Shown here one piece after another: positions 1 through 11,379 of a stretch of DNA of 64,000 nt. This DNA comes from Aradus depressus. Taxonomy: Eukaryota > Arthropoda > Insecta > Hemiptera > Aradidae. The position numbers and the translations under genes were made by a program. Numbering within the stretch: position 1 is the first letter of the stretch; each line of letters opens with the position of its first letter. The stretch lies in assembly GCA_963662175.1 (NCBI GenBank), contig OY759223.1, positions 21,863,460 through 21,927,459 on the forward strand, written 5' to 3'. The notes beneath the pieces are model-generated. The model did not search any database. It was not told where the DNA came from and saw only the letters and a program-made list of their open reading frames with translations.

Positions 1-82
1 TCCCCCAGAGCGACGAATGACTATTCTCATAATAGTAGTTAAAGCCCGGGCATGAGTCACTATAACTAACAAGATACCTATC
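1..82 (+). mobile_element. SINE-A, 3' fragment
   Basis: This is the 3' end of the tRNA-derived SINE found throughout the window, recognised by the phrase TTAAAGCCCGGGCATGAGTC followed by a TAACTAAC-type tail. The rest of the element lies outside the window or is lost. The tail phrase AACTAACAAGATA recurs near 115-127, so this end may sit in a small duplication. Confidence 0.75.
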
Positions 83-204
83 ATGTGGAAATTCAAGTTG
101 CAATAAAGTATCAATAACTAACAAGATAAATAAATAAAACAAACTTTTTTTTTTGTGATAATAATAATAATAAACGTCTTTATTTCTTTTTCTTTTTACA
201 GATG

Positions 205-800
205 TACATTAATAATAATAATAATATTGACAGACAATATTCATGGTCAAATTGACCGTCTGAGGGGTTATCTCTTTTATTAAATTAAATTCTGAAACTA
301 AATAGTTCAACTCTATAATTCCAGGCCGCATTGCAATAGTTAATTATACTTTTGTGATTTCCTCCATTTATATTTTCAATAAACTGATTATAGCTTATTT
401 CTGTTTTATTAAAATAGATACGATGAAATTCTTTTAAGATGGGGCTTACGGCAATAAAGAGAAACACATCTTCATCTTGCTTGTTATTGCACTTGGAGTA
501 AACAACTTCTAAGTTGAGGAACGCGGACATATTGTGGAAACTTGTAATAAATGAATAAAACAAACTTATTTTTGAAATATTGTCTATTCCACTAAAGATA
601 TATATATATATCTTTAGTGGAATAGACAATATTTCAAAAATAAGTTTGTTTTATTCACTTGGAGTAAAGTTTGATTTCTTTAGTTTAGGAATATTTATTT
701 AGGTAAACAAGTTCAACTCGTACCTTCAGCACCCACCTTATAGAATTCGCATTCATCTCTGAGAAAGTAACTTTATTATCCGTACATAAGAAAGTAGTGA
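205..800 (-). mobile_element. Non-LTR retrotransposon ORF2 C-terminus and 3' tail, copy 1, interrupted
   Basis: Read on the minus strand, the sequence encodes the end of a LINE ORF2. A cysteine-containing block (KCNNKQDEDVF, then CPILKEF-like with Cys changed to Ser) precedes the stop near 286, followed by a short 3' UTR and an ATT-repeat tail at about 205-235. The coding homology continues upstream to about 800 and matches the plus-strand copy at 15605-16312. It is split at 503-655 by a foldback insertion flanked by a 13-bp target duplication (CACTTGGAGTAAA at 490-502 and 656-668). Reverse transcriptase and endonuclease domains are missing, so this is a dead, 5'-truncated copy. The clade is not resolved. 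Confidence 0.7.
503..655. mobile_element. Foldback element, Penelope-hammerhead family A, without ribozyme core
   Basis: This 153-bp insertion begins with the family phrase CTAAGTTGAGGAACGCGGAC and ends in a perfect palindrome (about 552-657, 53-bp arms) centred on a TATATA run. The same arm sequence occurs at 14970-15210, 15785-15930 and 16819-16988, where it is joined to a hammerhead-like core; here the centre of symmetry comes before that core. A perfect 13-bp target duplication on both sides shows a genuine insertion into the LINE. Confidence 0.75.
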
Positions 801-1872
801 AATAATTAAGTTAAAGCCCGTGACATTAAATTTTGAGGAATTAAGCTTTCAAATTTATTGTTCATCAGTTTCTTTTATACAAGAAATTATAGGTTTGTGA
901 TAGCTAAAATAAGATATATACAACTGTGATTGTAGTGTCTCTAAATACCGCGAGACTGCAGCGTCGATAGTAGTTTTCGAATTAGTTGTTGAAATACTTC
1001 GATTCGTATGCATTTGTAGATTAAGTTTGTCATTTAAAAATGAAATAAGCTGTTCGGTATCTCCTGAAATGGTAAAACATTATCTTATTTGTTGTGACAA
1101 TATGATAACAAATATATTATTTATTACTCAAAAACAGCTGACATCACAGATAAAGAATTGTGTAGTTGTGTGTGCGCTGTATGCGCAACCATCCGACACA
1201 CATACATACGCATGCACATCAACGAGACTTACGCTCTGACGATCTGACATAGCCCCTACCGACAGCTAAGATGTTTACACATCTTTCTTTATTTTTTATT
1301 ATATGTTTCGCAATATCTCTGCAAAAAAAAATGTTAAGTATTATTAGATATTATACTAATTTCAGTTATATTTGGAAATCCTCTCACGGCTGATATAAAA
1401 GAGACAGTTCATTGTAAGACTGGACTGGTATTACCCTCTTGTTATGGAAGGACCGTCCCAGTCAGGACTATCAAAGAGGATGTTGTAGTTAGTCCGAGAC
1501 CATTACCATTGGCAGTTACCATTGGCTTCCAATATCAGAAATTAGCTTACTTCAGGCCTCAATAACAGTCAATTTATGGTAACATTTTCTTCCAGCTTTA
1601 CACCCTTTCCCCTTAAGATCGGATTAATCAAGTTTTGGTTTTTTTATTCAACTTTTCATTACTAAATTGTTCACTCTCATCCAGATATTACCATCCAATT
1701 CAGTCTATAATCGAGTATCAATTCAGTCTATAATCGAGTATCAATTCCCATTTTTATCATCCTATGAAGTTAAAAGGCATGAAATTGCCTAGTAATGTAA
1801 ATAAGACTTTTTTTTAGCTCTTCTCCCCTATCATTATATTTTTCTTTTTAATATTTATAGACAAATCTTGTA
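801..1872. other. Unassigned AT-rich sequence
   Basis: No gene or recognisable element was found. The only local structure is a 23-bp tandem duplication at 1697-1743 (AATTCAGTCTATAATCGAGTATC twice). Confidence 0.5.
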
Positions 1873-1995
1873 CAGTAGAACCCCTCTTAACCGGTCTGGT
1901 CGGGACCGAGACCATAGCCGGTTAATCCGAGGTTTCCATTAAAAATCTATTTTCGCTCAAAAAGAAGCTACATATGTACATATTTCATCGAAATA
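1873..1995 (+). mobile_element. pogo/Tigger-like terminal fragment
   Basis: The sequence TA-CAGTAGAACCCCTCTTAACCGG, followed by further 'CCGGTTAATCCGAGG' echoes, is typical of pogo/Tigger termini. It has the CAGTA start seen in the complete MITEs at 9697, 20651 and 24967. No matching opposite terminus was seen downstream, so this is a solo or truncated end. Confidence 0.5.
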
Positions 1996-3125
1996 TATTT
2001 CAAGGAAGTAAGAAGTTATTGCAACTCATTTTATCGTACATTTGTACATACAGACATAAACGAACACGAAACAATTAAACTTACATAAACTTTGAAAACT
2101 TTATGTACATTGTTGATTACATATCATTGTACTAGAAAAACTTGTACTAGTTCTATTTATTGACTATGTTACCTATTCCCGTAGTTGTCATCACTGCATG
2201 GTGTAACTCAGGAGTGACACCCCACTTTTCTGTAAATTTGGGGCCCCAAAAATGGTACAATTTTTTTTTGAACAATTTTCCCCAAATGGATCAAGGTTAC
2301 AACGTGTAAAAAAATTGAATTTATACGAAATGAAAAAATCATGAACTAAAGGGTTAAAAAACTGGTCAGGTTCGAAAACAAAGTATGAACATTTTTGATT
2401 TAACAGTTGTCTTGATTAAGAGATGCAAGCAGAGCCAATGACCTCACAACTTTGTATTGATAAATATAAGGACTTATAGAGCAGGAAGCCTGACTTTAAT
2501 TACCAACTTGACTTTCTCAGTTAACGTAGATAATTTCCTGATGCTTCGATTCCCTTCCATGAAAATGGGAAGTCACTTTTCCTCCGTCATCTCTCCATTT
2601 AGATCAGTCACGGAAATAGAAGATGTTTCCACCCGATAGACCTTACATTACCAACCAATCTAATGAAATTCCATCTATTTCCACTGCCTCAGACATTTAG
2701 TTTAGATCTGAAAATATCCCAACTAAATTTCGCAGTGTAAGTAGAGTGTCTAATGTGCACATTGACCGGTCAATGTGCGAATTCCCGAAGACATTTGGTA
2801 CCAGTGAGTACACTCGTTACGATAAACCTGTCCTGCTTCACTGAAAGGTCTCCCCCTAACCCTCCTTCCTATTGGCCGATTTTACTAAAAATAAATGGGT
2901 GTCGTCGTTAGAGGGTTTTTGATACACATTGTGATGTATAAAAGAAAATACACACATTAAAATGATTAAATTATTAATATTGAATAATTAATTATATTTA
3001 TTTTTCTATAAAAAGTAAATTTCTTTTAAAACAAATGAGTAAAAAAACAAAACACTGCCATCAGCTGTTTGACATTTTTAAAACTTTGCAGAAAATGTGC
3101 AAAAGTGCTTAACTGATTAAAAAAA
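1996..3125. other. Unassigned sequence
   Basis: A 60-codon open frame at 2457-2639 has no recognisable domain and is probably chance. No repeat family was recognised here. Confidence 0.4.
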
Positions 3126-3138
3126 TCTAAAATTTATC

Positions 3139-3484
3139 GAGGGCGCCGGTAGCTCAGTGGTATGCGTGCTTGACTTCTGAGCTCAAGGTCGTGGGTTCGT
3201 AGCCCGACCGAGGCCCTTAGTTTATTTTATCTGGGAGGTAAAATAAACTTAAGCACGCCGTCCTTCGGATGGGACGTTAAGCGATGGTCCCGAGCCTGTA
3301 CGATGTCAGGTACTCGTTAAAGACCCCTACCCTAGATGAATAAAAATTTAGGGTAGGCAAAATTTAGGACTCCCACAGTAGAGTCGGGCTCATGTCCACC
3401 AGAGTGACGGAAGAGCGCTCTGGTAGTAGGCGATATGACCTCGTAGTTAAAGCCCGGGCATGAGTCATAAAACCTAACCTAACC
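3139..3484 (+). mobile_element. SINE-A, full-length young copy
   Basis: The tRNA-like head starts GGGCGCCGGTAGCTCAGTGG (pol III box A TAGCTCAGTGG) with a box-B-like GGTTCGTAGCC about 50 bases later. A ~250-bp body follows, and the 3' end is made of AACCT pentamers. A perfect 13-bp TSD (TCTAAAATTTATC) lies at 3126-3138 and 3485-3497, which fixes both ends. It differs from the copy at 6002 at only about four positions by eye, so both are recent. SINEs of this kind are transcribed by pol III and mobilised by a partner LINE. Confidence 0.93.
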
Positions 3485-3497
3485 TCTAAAATTTATC

Positions 3498-4265
3498 AAA
3501 ACAGGAAATATTTTGTCTTCTGCTTTTATGGTGAAAGTTACTGTTAGCAAACCATAAAATAGAATAAAAATCTTAATTTCAAGATCACTTTTGATATGTT
3601 TAAGTTACTTCTTCCATGTCACCAAAATGGTATAAGTGATTAGCCACTAGATCTCAGCACTGGCGAGGATTTCACTTGTACAATTTTTTTCCTGAACAGA
3701 ACTATCATTTCTGTACCCGATTATGCACTTAACGAAAATTTTTAAAAATTGTCATTTGGACCATTTTGATTCTAACCTCGTCAATTGACTTTCTGAAACG
3801 TACCTAATAATCTGTCTTATGGCTTGAGTTATTTTATCAGTTACATAAGAAAGTTGTGTGTTTCTTCCTCAAATTTGTTGTTTGTCAAGTTTTCTTTTGG
3901 ACCGACCGGGTCACTAAGAGTGTACTATTGGAAAATAAATAAATAAATAAATGAACACTTACTGGAAGTGTGTGGAACATTATTAAGTCACAAGTAGACC
4001 CCCAAGTAAGGAAGTCTGTGTCTCAGTATCAATAATGCTTTTTTTTTAACCAAAATTTTATATGAATAGAAGAGAATACAATAGAATTGTTTTTATTGAA
4101 AATAAGAATACAAAATTATACCAAGAAATTTAATAACTTTTTTTTTTGCCTTAGACTTCAAATTTTTAGAAAAAAACAGACCCTGCCCACAAATATCAAT
4201 TTATCTCGATTTGGGCCGAAACGAGAGTTTCAAGTATAAACACGCATTGTTATTACTACGTTTTA
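3498..4265. other. Unassigned sequence
   Basis: AT-rich sequence with poly-T runs. No gene or element was recognised. Confidence 0.4.
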
Positions 4266-4485
4266 GAGGCAGCGGTAGCACAGGGATAGCGTGATTGCTG
4301 ACTACAAGATCCCGGGTTCGAAACCCGGCCAAGGCCCATGAAAAAATGTAGGGTAAGCAAAATGTAGGACTCTCACAGTAGAGTCGGGCTCATGTCCACT
4401 CAGTAGCAACGTTGCAACGAAACAGCACTTTGGTAGTCGGTGATATGACCACGTAGTTGAAGCCCGAGCATGATTTACAATAATT
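4266..4485 (+). mobile_element. SINE-A variant with divergent head and internal deletion
   Basis: The head reads GAGGCAGCGGTAGCACAGGG with a canonical box B (GGTTCGAAACC). The body lacks the middle segment (no 'GCACGCCGTCCTTCGGATGG' block) and rejoins at the 'AGGGTAAGCAAAATGTAGGACTC' part. The tail is a degraded GAGCATGATTTACAATAAT. The head differs from the other copies, suggesting an older subfamily or a different tRNA-like 5' module. Confidence 0.7.
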
Positions 4486-4499
4486 ATCAACTCATTTCC

Positions 4500-5180
4500 C
4501 CTCCTCATCTCCTTACTCTAACTCTCTCTCTCCTTCCCTCCCTTTCACTCTCTTTCTCATCTGCTTACCCTCTCTCTCTCTCACCCTCTCCCTCCCTCCC
4601 TTTCATTATCTTTCTCCTCTTTTTCTTACTCTCTCTCATTCTTTCTCTATCTCTCTCTGGCCCTCTCATTCTCTCTCTCTCCCTCCCTCCTCTCTTTCAT
4701 TCACTTTCTCGTGTTATTCTTACTCTCTCTTTTTCTTTCTCTCACGCTCCCTCCCTCCCTCCCTTTCACTCTCTTTCTCATCTGCTTACCCTCTCTCACT
4801 CTCACTCTCTTTCCCTCACTTTCACCCTCTTTCTCATCTTCTTACTCTCTCTCTTTCTATCCCTCCCTCCCTCCCTTTCATTATCTTTCTCCTCTTTTTC
4901 TTACTCTCTCTTTCTCTATCTATCTCTCTTTGGCTCTCTCATTCTCTCTCTCGCTCTTTCTCTCACTCCCTTTAAAACTCTCTCTCTCTCTCTCCTTCTC
5001 TCACTCTCCCTCCCTCTCTCTCGCTCTCCCTTTCTCTCCCTCCCTCCTCTCTTTCATTCTCTTTTTCCTGTTATTCTTACTCTCTCTTTTTCTTTCTCTC
5101 ACGCTCCCTTCCTCCCTCCCTTTCACTCTTTTTTTCCTCTTTTTCTTACTCTCTCTCTCTCTCCCCCTCTCCCTCCCTTT
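4500..5180 (+). repeat. Polypyrimidine (CT-rich) microsatellite block
   Basis: Nearly pure C/T sequence of CTCT, CCCT and TTTC runs, with several longer echoes such as CTCACGCTCCCTCCCTCC repeated about every 350 bases. Long Ser/Leu/Pro open frames here are consequences of composition and are not genes. Confidence 0.9.
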
Positions 5181-6001
5181 ATGATATTTAAAAATCTCGA
5201 TTTGGGCAATAACGACCTATAGTCAGAGAGTTCTAAGTATAAACAACCAATGGTAATATATATTAAGTTTTTGTGACTCGTCATTTTCCTTTTAAAATAA
5301 ATGTAGTTGTACGAATTTTTCCAATCTATTTTTCTTATCCCCACTCAACCTGTTCTCCTACTCACCCCGCGCCTTCAAGTCCCCCGATAGACAGTATATG
5401 ATGGGGCTTATCATGATTCTTGATAGCTGTCAGTATCATGATAACAAAAGTAGCGAGGGATTCTTGAATTTGTTTTTTGAATCTGCTTCCAATCTATCTG
5501 TACCCTGATTATCTTCGTGATTCTATTTGAATCCTGATAACGGTATTCCATTCACGTCTTCTGTATCGCAATACAGTTTGGAATTGAGATATATATTGGT
5601 GGTATGCCCAAGTCTGTGGCTATATACGGTGAGTGCTAGTGTTCACGACAAGTCCCCTTCAGTTTCTATCTTCCCCGAGTGAATCTAAACTAGTTCAGCA
5701 TTAATAATTTTATTTCCCGAGCTAAACAAAGTAAAGGAGAAGTTATACATATAATCGGTCAAAAATTCGATACATTTTCAACAGAATTTCATATTTTCCG
5801 ACCTCTAGATTCCAAATATGAAAAATTGTGTCTGTGAACACGATAACTCCCGATACCTACAACGAATATTATCGCAATTGCTAATGGCGAATGTTATGCC
5901 GTTGTAAACATGTAGATAAATAAATTAAAAAAAAAAAAATGCAACGTCTTAAAAACAACCGAAAGTGTAAATGAAATAACATGTATAGATATAATCTTTC
6001 A
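5181..6001. other. Unassigned sequence with a trace of repeat family C
   Basis: Around 5735-5880 are phrases of the widespread unclassified repeat family C ('CGATAACTCCCGATA', 'GAAATTC..TATTTTC'). Nothing else was recognised. Confidence 0.4.
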
Positions 6002-6342
6002 GAGGGCGCCGGTAGCTCAGTGGTATGCGTGCTTGACTTCTGAGCTCAAGGTCGTGGGTTCGTAGCCCGACCGAGGCCCTTAGTTTATTTTATCTAGGAG
6101 GTAAAATAAACTTAAGCACGCCGTCCTTCGGATGGGACGTTAAGCGATGGTCCCGAGCCTGTACAATGTCAGGTACTCGTTAAAGACCCCTACCCTAGAT
6201 GAATAAAAATTTAGGGTAGGCAAAATTTAGGACTCCCACAGTAGAGTCGGGCTCATGTCCACCAGAGTGACGAAAGAGCGCTCTGGTAGTAGGCGATATG
6301 ACCTCGTTGTTAAAGCCCGGGCATGAGTCATAAAACCTAACC
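6002..6342 (+). mobile_element. SINE-A, full-length young copy
   Basis: Box A and box-B-like head and body as in the 3139 copy, with a CCTAA-type tail. A perfect 12-bp TSD (TATAATCTTTCA) lies at 5990-6001 and 6343-6354. Confidence 0.93.
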
Positions 6343-6445
6343 TATAATCTTTCATAAAAAAGATTTCCTTAGGTGGGCCCCCACCACGTATTGTGCCTAT
6401 AGGATCCAGCCTCGGTAAATACGGCCCTGTTTCTTATACTATATA

Positions 6446-7406
6446 GTTAACTCTCCCTTATCCGGCGTTCTGTTAACCGGCGCGCTCCCTTATCCGGCGC
6501 TCGCAGAATAATATCAAATTTTTTAAACATTCAAAACTAACATTCAATTATTAGATTATCAATTATATGAACCACTTGTATTTACGAGCACATAATTCCG
6601 TAACTCACGAATCTTTCATGTATTTTTATTGTACATACATACATATGTACATTGTATTTATAATGAAGGAAACGACTAGTAAAGTCAAAATTTAATTTTT
6701 TCCACAGAAACCCTCTCCTCCTATTTATTTCCTTTACACCAGTTCTCTTTCTCCCAGTTTTCATTTGATTGAATCGTTGGATAGTTTTTCAGACGTCTTA
6801 ACACTAAAGAAATGGTGGGACTAAGCAGCACGGAACAGTGTTGTGTTAGCGAAACAAAAGAAAATTACCGATTTTTTAGCAAATAATATTTTGAGAATTT
6901 TAGATTTTGTTTTAAATATGTATGTAATTAAACGCAGATTTCAAAATATCAATGTTCAGTATGTACATATTTGAAGAGCTGAAATATATAACGGGCCAAG
7001 TGACAAAAATATACAATTTCCGTTTTTTCATTCAAAATGATCTATGAAACAACGCCAAATGCAATGTATAATGAGCTATGTAACTTTCGCTCTTTGTGTA
7101 GTTTGCCTTGCGTTCCCACAGATAGGGTTACTGCGAAGCTACATGGATGTAGCCTATAATAAAACTCATTTTTCTCGAAAACTATTTTTTGTCACATGGC
7201 CCATTATATATTTCAGCTCTTCATTTGTCAATTTAATAAATGTTATCAACAAAATACATACGTGTTTTATTCCTTAGCTCACCTAAAAACACTTTTTTAT
7301 GCTTTAATTGATATATTTTTTTTCATTAATTGATGATTTCCGTTATCCGGCTTTCTCTATTATCCGGCGTCACGCCGGTCCCAGCTGGGAAAGGGAGAGT
7401 CTACTG
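6446..7406. mobile_element. pogo/Tigger-like non-autonomous DNA transposon
   Basis: Inverted ends: left GTTAACTCTCCCTTATCCGG, right reverse complement CAGTAGACTCTCCCTTTCCC, each followed by further 'TATCCGGC' echoes. A TA dinucleotide flanks both sides (6444-6445, 7407-7408), as for the Tc1/mariner superfamily. The 961-bp interior is AT-rich and holds no transposase. Confidence 0.75.
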
Positions 7407-7408
7407 TA

Positions 7409-8045
7409 ATATAATAAAGTGAAAAGTATTAATACAACAAATATATTAATAATAATAATAAATAAATAAATGAAGAGTACATTTAGATCTAGATCCCCCG
7501 AACATTGTGATTATGCCAACCTCATTCCTGCAATGCTCCTGGAGCCAGACTAATTATGCTGAATTATCTTATTACAAACTACGTCCTCATCGTATAATGA
7601 AGACAATTACATTATCGTAATTTCTGATCTTAAAAATTAAAATAATAATTTATTTAAAGTATACCTGAGAGGTTAAAGGAAGTATACTTTTGTATGTTTA
7701 TTGTTCTTTTAAATTTCACACTATGTTTATTGTTAAAAGAGGCTTTAAAAACAGAAAACAAAAGGCTTAAAAAGAAAAAAAAAACTTTTAAAAGAAAAAT
7801 TGTCACATTTTTTATAAAACTGGTATTGTTATAGATGATAAATGTGAATTTTTTTTTTTTTTTGATGCTAATATTTGGTCACATTTTGTAAAGTTTTTTT
7901 TGAAAATACTGAGCAATAAAGAAGAGTAGATTCTAAAATTCTGAAAGAGTTTGATTTTGTTTGGAAGAATACAAAAGTTTTTGGGGTAAAGGCGAACTAT
8001 CAGCTTGAGAAAGACAAATGGAAGTTATGTAGTGAAAAGTGATAA
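7409..8045. other. Unassigned AT-rich sequence
   Basis: No gene or repeat family was recognised. Long A and T runs occur at 7770-7870. Confidence 0.4.
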
Positions 8046-8375
8046 TTTCACAGGTTGTAAAAAAAACTCCTCACAGATTTTATTAATTCTTGCTAATCGG
8101 CTTTCGAGGTTGCCCTCATCATCAGACAGTCTGATAAAATAATCTTGAAAACAACATAATTTTAAAATGTTTTAATAAATAAGAGTTTAGAAAATTTAAA
8201 TAAACGTATACAAAAAACAATCTAACAACAATTTAAAATTTCATGGATGGAGATAGATATGTTATTTCTGTTCCCCCAACTCTGTAAGACTGCCTGATGA
8301 TGAGGGAAACCTCGAAAGCCGGCTAGCAAGAATTAATAAAATCTGTGTTTATAGTTTATTTTACAACCTGTGAAA
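8046..8375. mobile_element. Foldback element with hammerhead-type arms, family B
   Basis: Inverted arms (about 8046-8131 and 8285-8375) read TTTCACAGGTTGTAA inward, through 'TTATTAATTCTTGCTA', to a hammerhead-like block. About 150 bp of unrelated sequence lies between. Each arm carries one ribozyme-like motif, on opposite strands. The layout resembles an inverted pair of Penelope-type terminal repeats. No reverse transcriptase is present and I could not define a target duplication. Confidence 0.65.
8289..8330 (+). ncRNA. Hammerhead-type ribozyme motif, family B, intact core
   Basis: Stem I 5' strand TGC (8291-8293), CTGATGA (8294-8300), one extra T, stem II GAGG/CCTC around a GAAA tetraloop (8302-8313), GAAA (8314-8317), self-complementary stem III AGCCGGCT (8317-8324), then A as H17 and stem I 3' strand GCA (8326-8328). 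Cleavage would follow 8325. The extra base and palindromic stem III match the dimeric Penelope-type variant. The partner in the left arm (minus strand, 8089-8131) has CTGATGA and GAAA but a broken stem III. Activity is inferred, not shown. Confidence 0.6.
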
Positions 8376-9480
8376 CAAATATTATACTCTCGTTAGGTAT
8401 ATATATTGTTTTCAAGAAAAAAATGGTATCGAAATCTGAACGGAAATGAAAAGATATTTTTGGACACGATTGTCTATTTTCACGCCAAAGTTTCTTGAGA
8501 AGGATAGGAATGAAGTGATTGCGTTAACGAACCGATCTGATCAGTTGAAGTACGTATTGTTATTGAACTTTTTTGCTACTAATAAATATAAGTACATACA
8601 TTGTACGACATCTTGTTTATTTGTATTCTTTAAATTACTTACATGGTATGCATATACATGAGCATAGAGTGACTGGATGTCACTTCTGCTTGAAAAATAT
8701 TTCGATAATACTATCGATAGTTTCAAGAACTACCGATAGCCTCGATATGGTCATCTATAGTTTTCCACCCCTATAAGAAACTGAAGCTGTAGGAAGATTG
8801 CGAGCTTTCTAACCTCTATAAGTTCATTTTTACGGCATTTCAGACTCTCACGTTGTTCATGGAAGTTCCAATGATTAACTAATGGATCCACAACGTCGCC
8901 TCAAATGAAAAAAACTAATAATATCGTTCAGAAACAACAAAGAATGTTTAGTGAATTCGCTGTACAATTGATTTGGAGTATAAAGTTTGAAAGTGGGCAA
9001 GAGTGTGGTGAATACATAAATTAGGGAGAGGGGGTGTGTTGGTGTCGGTGAGAGGAGGAACGTGACGTTTCTATCTGTCTCTTATTTCCTGACTCACTAC
9101 ACATCTCACCGAATTACACCACATTGTTGTTGTTCTCGTTCAGAACTGCTCATTGGCTATTCATAACATTGAACCTAAACCAACCAGCAGCCATTCTTCT
9201 CAATCTACCCCACTCAGACCCAATCTTCCTCTCTTTGTCAGTGTCTTCATTAGATTCACTTTCAGTTCTTTTGGAGGGCTAAGAGATCAACCAATTGTAA
9301 ACCTCCAAGGAATTCTCCTCTGTTATTCTTTAAAAGTTTATACTTCCCCAAGTATAGATTAAGTTATGTAATCAGTCAGAAAATTCGATATTGAGTTTTC
9401 CCCGGAATTTCATATTTTTCAACATTTGCGCTAATATATTTTGCATTGCTTCGAACTGAAGTTAGCAACGATTTATTTGT
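8376..9480. other. Unassigned sequence
   Basis: Short overlapping frames on both strands (8446-8776, 9153-9362) show no domain. At 9362-9430 there is a fragment of repeat family C. No gene was recognised. Confidence 0.4.
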
Positions 9481-9486
9481 TAAAAT

Positions 9487-10556
9487 ATAAACATAAAATT
9501 GTTCGCATTTGAAATATTTCAAATTTAATTGAACCATTAGTATATTTTTCACTGATGCAGATAACAGTATATTTCTTAATTTTTATTGTTTAAAGGGATC
9601 ACCCCTATACAATGGAGTCAGTGACTATTACTTTTACAATATTAACATAATAATGACACATAAAAGAATACACGTATAAAACAATAATGACATATACAGT
9701 AGAACCTCCTTAAGTCGAAAACCTCCAAAACTCGAAAAAAAAGTTTTGTTCCTTTCCCTTCAAGCCCCAAAACCTCCATTACTCGAAATCTCAACCCTCT
9801 ATTAGTCGAAATAATCAGTGAGTCCCTACAAGCCATTTTGGTACATATTTTCTCTCTATAACTCGAAAAAATAAATTGGACCTCTGTATCTCGAACATAG
9901 CAATGTTTTATTTTACAACCTTTACAACTCGATTATTTGAAACTTATTACCTCTATAGCTCAAAAAAAAATAAGTTACCGACTTTAAGAATTTGCCGGCA
10001 ATGTACACCATTGTTTCTTAGAAAACAATTTAGGAGTATACAATAAATAGGATTACCAATTATCTAAAGCAAAAAAAATTACTCACTTTTTTTAATACCT
10101 ACATATACTAAGTATTTTTTATTTTAAGGATGTTTTGAAATAATGTTGATTTATAATAAATATAAATATGTTTGTTACCTCTGTAACTTGAATTTTTATT
10201 TATTTCACCTCTCTAACTCAAAATTAGTTAGAATGAATCTTAACCTCCACAAGTCGAATCAAAATCCGCCTGTCGAAATCCTCCATAAGTCGAAAACTCG
10301 AATTTTTTGGCGTCTCCCTTGATGTTCGACTTATGGAAGTTCTACTGTATAAACATAAATTGTTCGCATTTGAAATATTTCAAAATAAATTGAACCATTA
10401 GTATATTTTTCACTGATGCAGATAACAGTATATTTCTTCATTTTTATTGTTTAAAGGGATCACCCCTATACAATGGAGTCAGTGACCATTACTTTTACAA
10501 TATTAACATAATAATGACATATAAAAGAATACACATATAAAACAATAATGACATAC
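9487..10556 (+). repeat. Pair of ~205-bp direct repeats flanking a pogo-like MITE
   Basis: 9487-9694 and 10350-10556 are near-identical direct repeats. Both start ATAAACATAAA, run through 'TTCACTGATGCAGATAACAG' and 'TTTAAAGGGATCACCCCTAT', and end in 'ACAATAATGACATA'. The MITE at 9697-10347 lies exactly between them. The arrangement implies a local tandem duplication as well as a transposition. Confidence 0.85.
9697..10347. mobile_element. pogo/Tigger-like MITE
   Basis: 651 bp with inverted ends CAGTAGAACCTCC(A)TAAGTCGAA, TA on both sides (9695-9696, 10348-10349), and subterminal 'CTCGAA' echoes. There is no coding capacity. The termini are close to those at 1873, 20651 and 24967 in the first bases only, so each probably reflects a distinct source family. 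Confidence 0.85.
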
Positions 10557-10778
10557 ATAAAAGCATTTAACAAACTAAATAAATAAAATAAGTAATTAGA
10601 AATTATAATAATAATGTAACATAGACAGTAAATATGGAGTGGGGATGTAGGTATTGAATATAATATGTAAGTTGAAATATATTATTCGTTAACAATGAAT
10701 AATCTAAGTTTCAGAGCGCTGATCAAATAATAGAAAATGTTTGAGATATCATTCTTATAGGGGTGATTCCTTTAAACA
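10448..10778. mobile_element. Putative short MITE with TTTAAAGGGATCACCCCTATA ends
   Basis: The left end TTTAAAGGGATCACCCCTAT (about 10452) is mirrored by ATAGGGGTGATTCCTTTAAA (about 10756-10776). The interior is AT-rich with no coding. The left half also exists at 9590-9694, cut by the pogo-like MITE. No clear target duplication was found. Confidence 0.5.
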
Positions 10779-11047
10779 TTAAAAATTATTATTATATTAA
10801 CAGTATATTTATTTCGTTTGTCCATTGCGTCCGCTCTAAATTCGCATTCGTTGCAGGTATGGCAGATTTACATGTTGGTCAAAAAATAATGAATCATCTA
10901 TTTCATAAATATGAAATGGACGCTTCAACATTTTTCCACGACGGTACAGCAGTAACGCTCATGCATTCAGAAATTTGGAAAACTTCGAAATGTTTGGTTC
11001 ATTTATTTAAATATGCAATTCCGCGTTCGTACACATTTAAAAATTAA
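10763..11047 (+). CDS. Unrecognised short open frame, doubtful
   Basis: This frame of about 94 codons begins inside the right end of the preceding MITE. The more coding-like part starts at the internal ATG near 10858, just after a splice-acceptor-like TTGCAG, and reads MADLHVGQKIMNHLFHKY onward to a stop at 11045. No domain or signal peptide is evident. It could be an exon, a decayed transposase piece or chance. Confidence 0.2.
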   Translation: MIPLNIKNYYYINSIFISFVHCVRSKFAFVAGMADLHVGQKIMNHLFHKYEMDASTFFHDGTAVTLMHSEIWKTSKCLVHLFKYAIPRSYTFKN

Positions 11048-11379
11048 TTTCTTAGTTCAGTGTGGACCTCCCCAATTTTGTAATAAAATGCGTTATAATA
11101 AATTTAGCCAACATTATAATAAAAAAGAGTACAATAGAGTACAACTTTAACAAAATAAATAGTACCAAAGAGACAAACCTAAAAAGAGGACATGTACTCT
11201 AAAAAGAGTACGCCTGGTAACCCTACATAATGTATACATTCTTATGACGTATCTCATTCGATATTATGTGTGGTTATAATTTAAGTGTTAATCTTAAATA
11301 AATGATAAATAAATAAAAATATAAATAATAATTAATAATAATGAAATAATAATTAAAACAAAAAATAATAAATAATAAA

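Noticed and set aside
3141..3215. tRNA gene at the SINE-A heads
   Set aside because: Box A and box B are present, but the acceptor arms do not pair well and each head continues into the SINE body with flanking target duplications.
4470..5222. Long open frame rich in Ser, Leu and Pro
   Set aside because: It lies entirely in CT-repeat sequence; the amino-acid pattern follows from the repeat and frames overlap freely.
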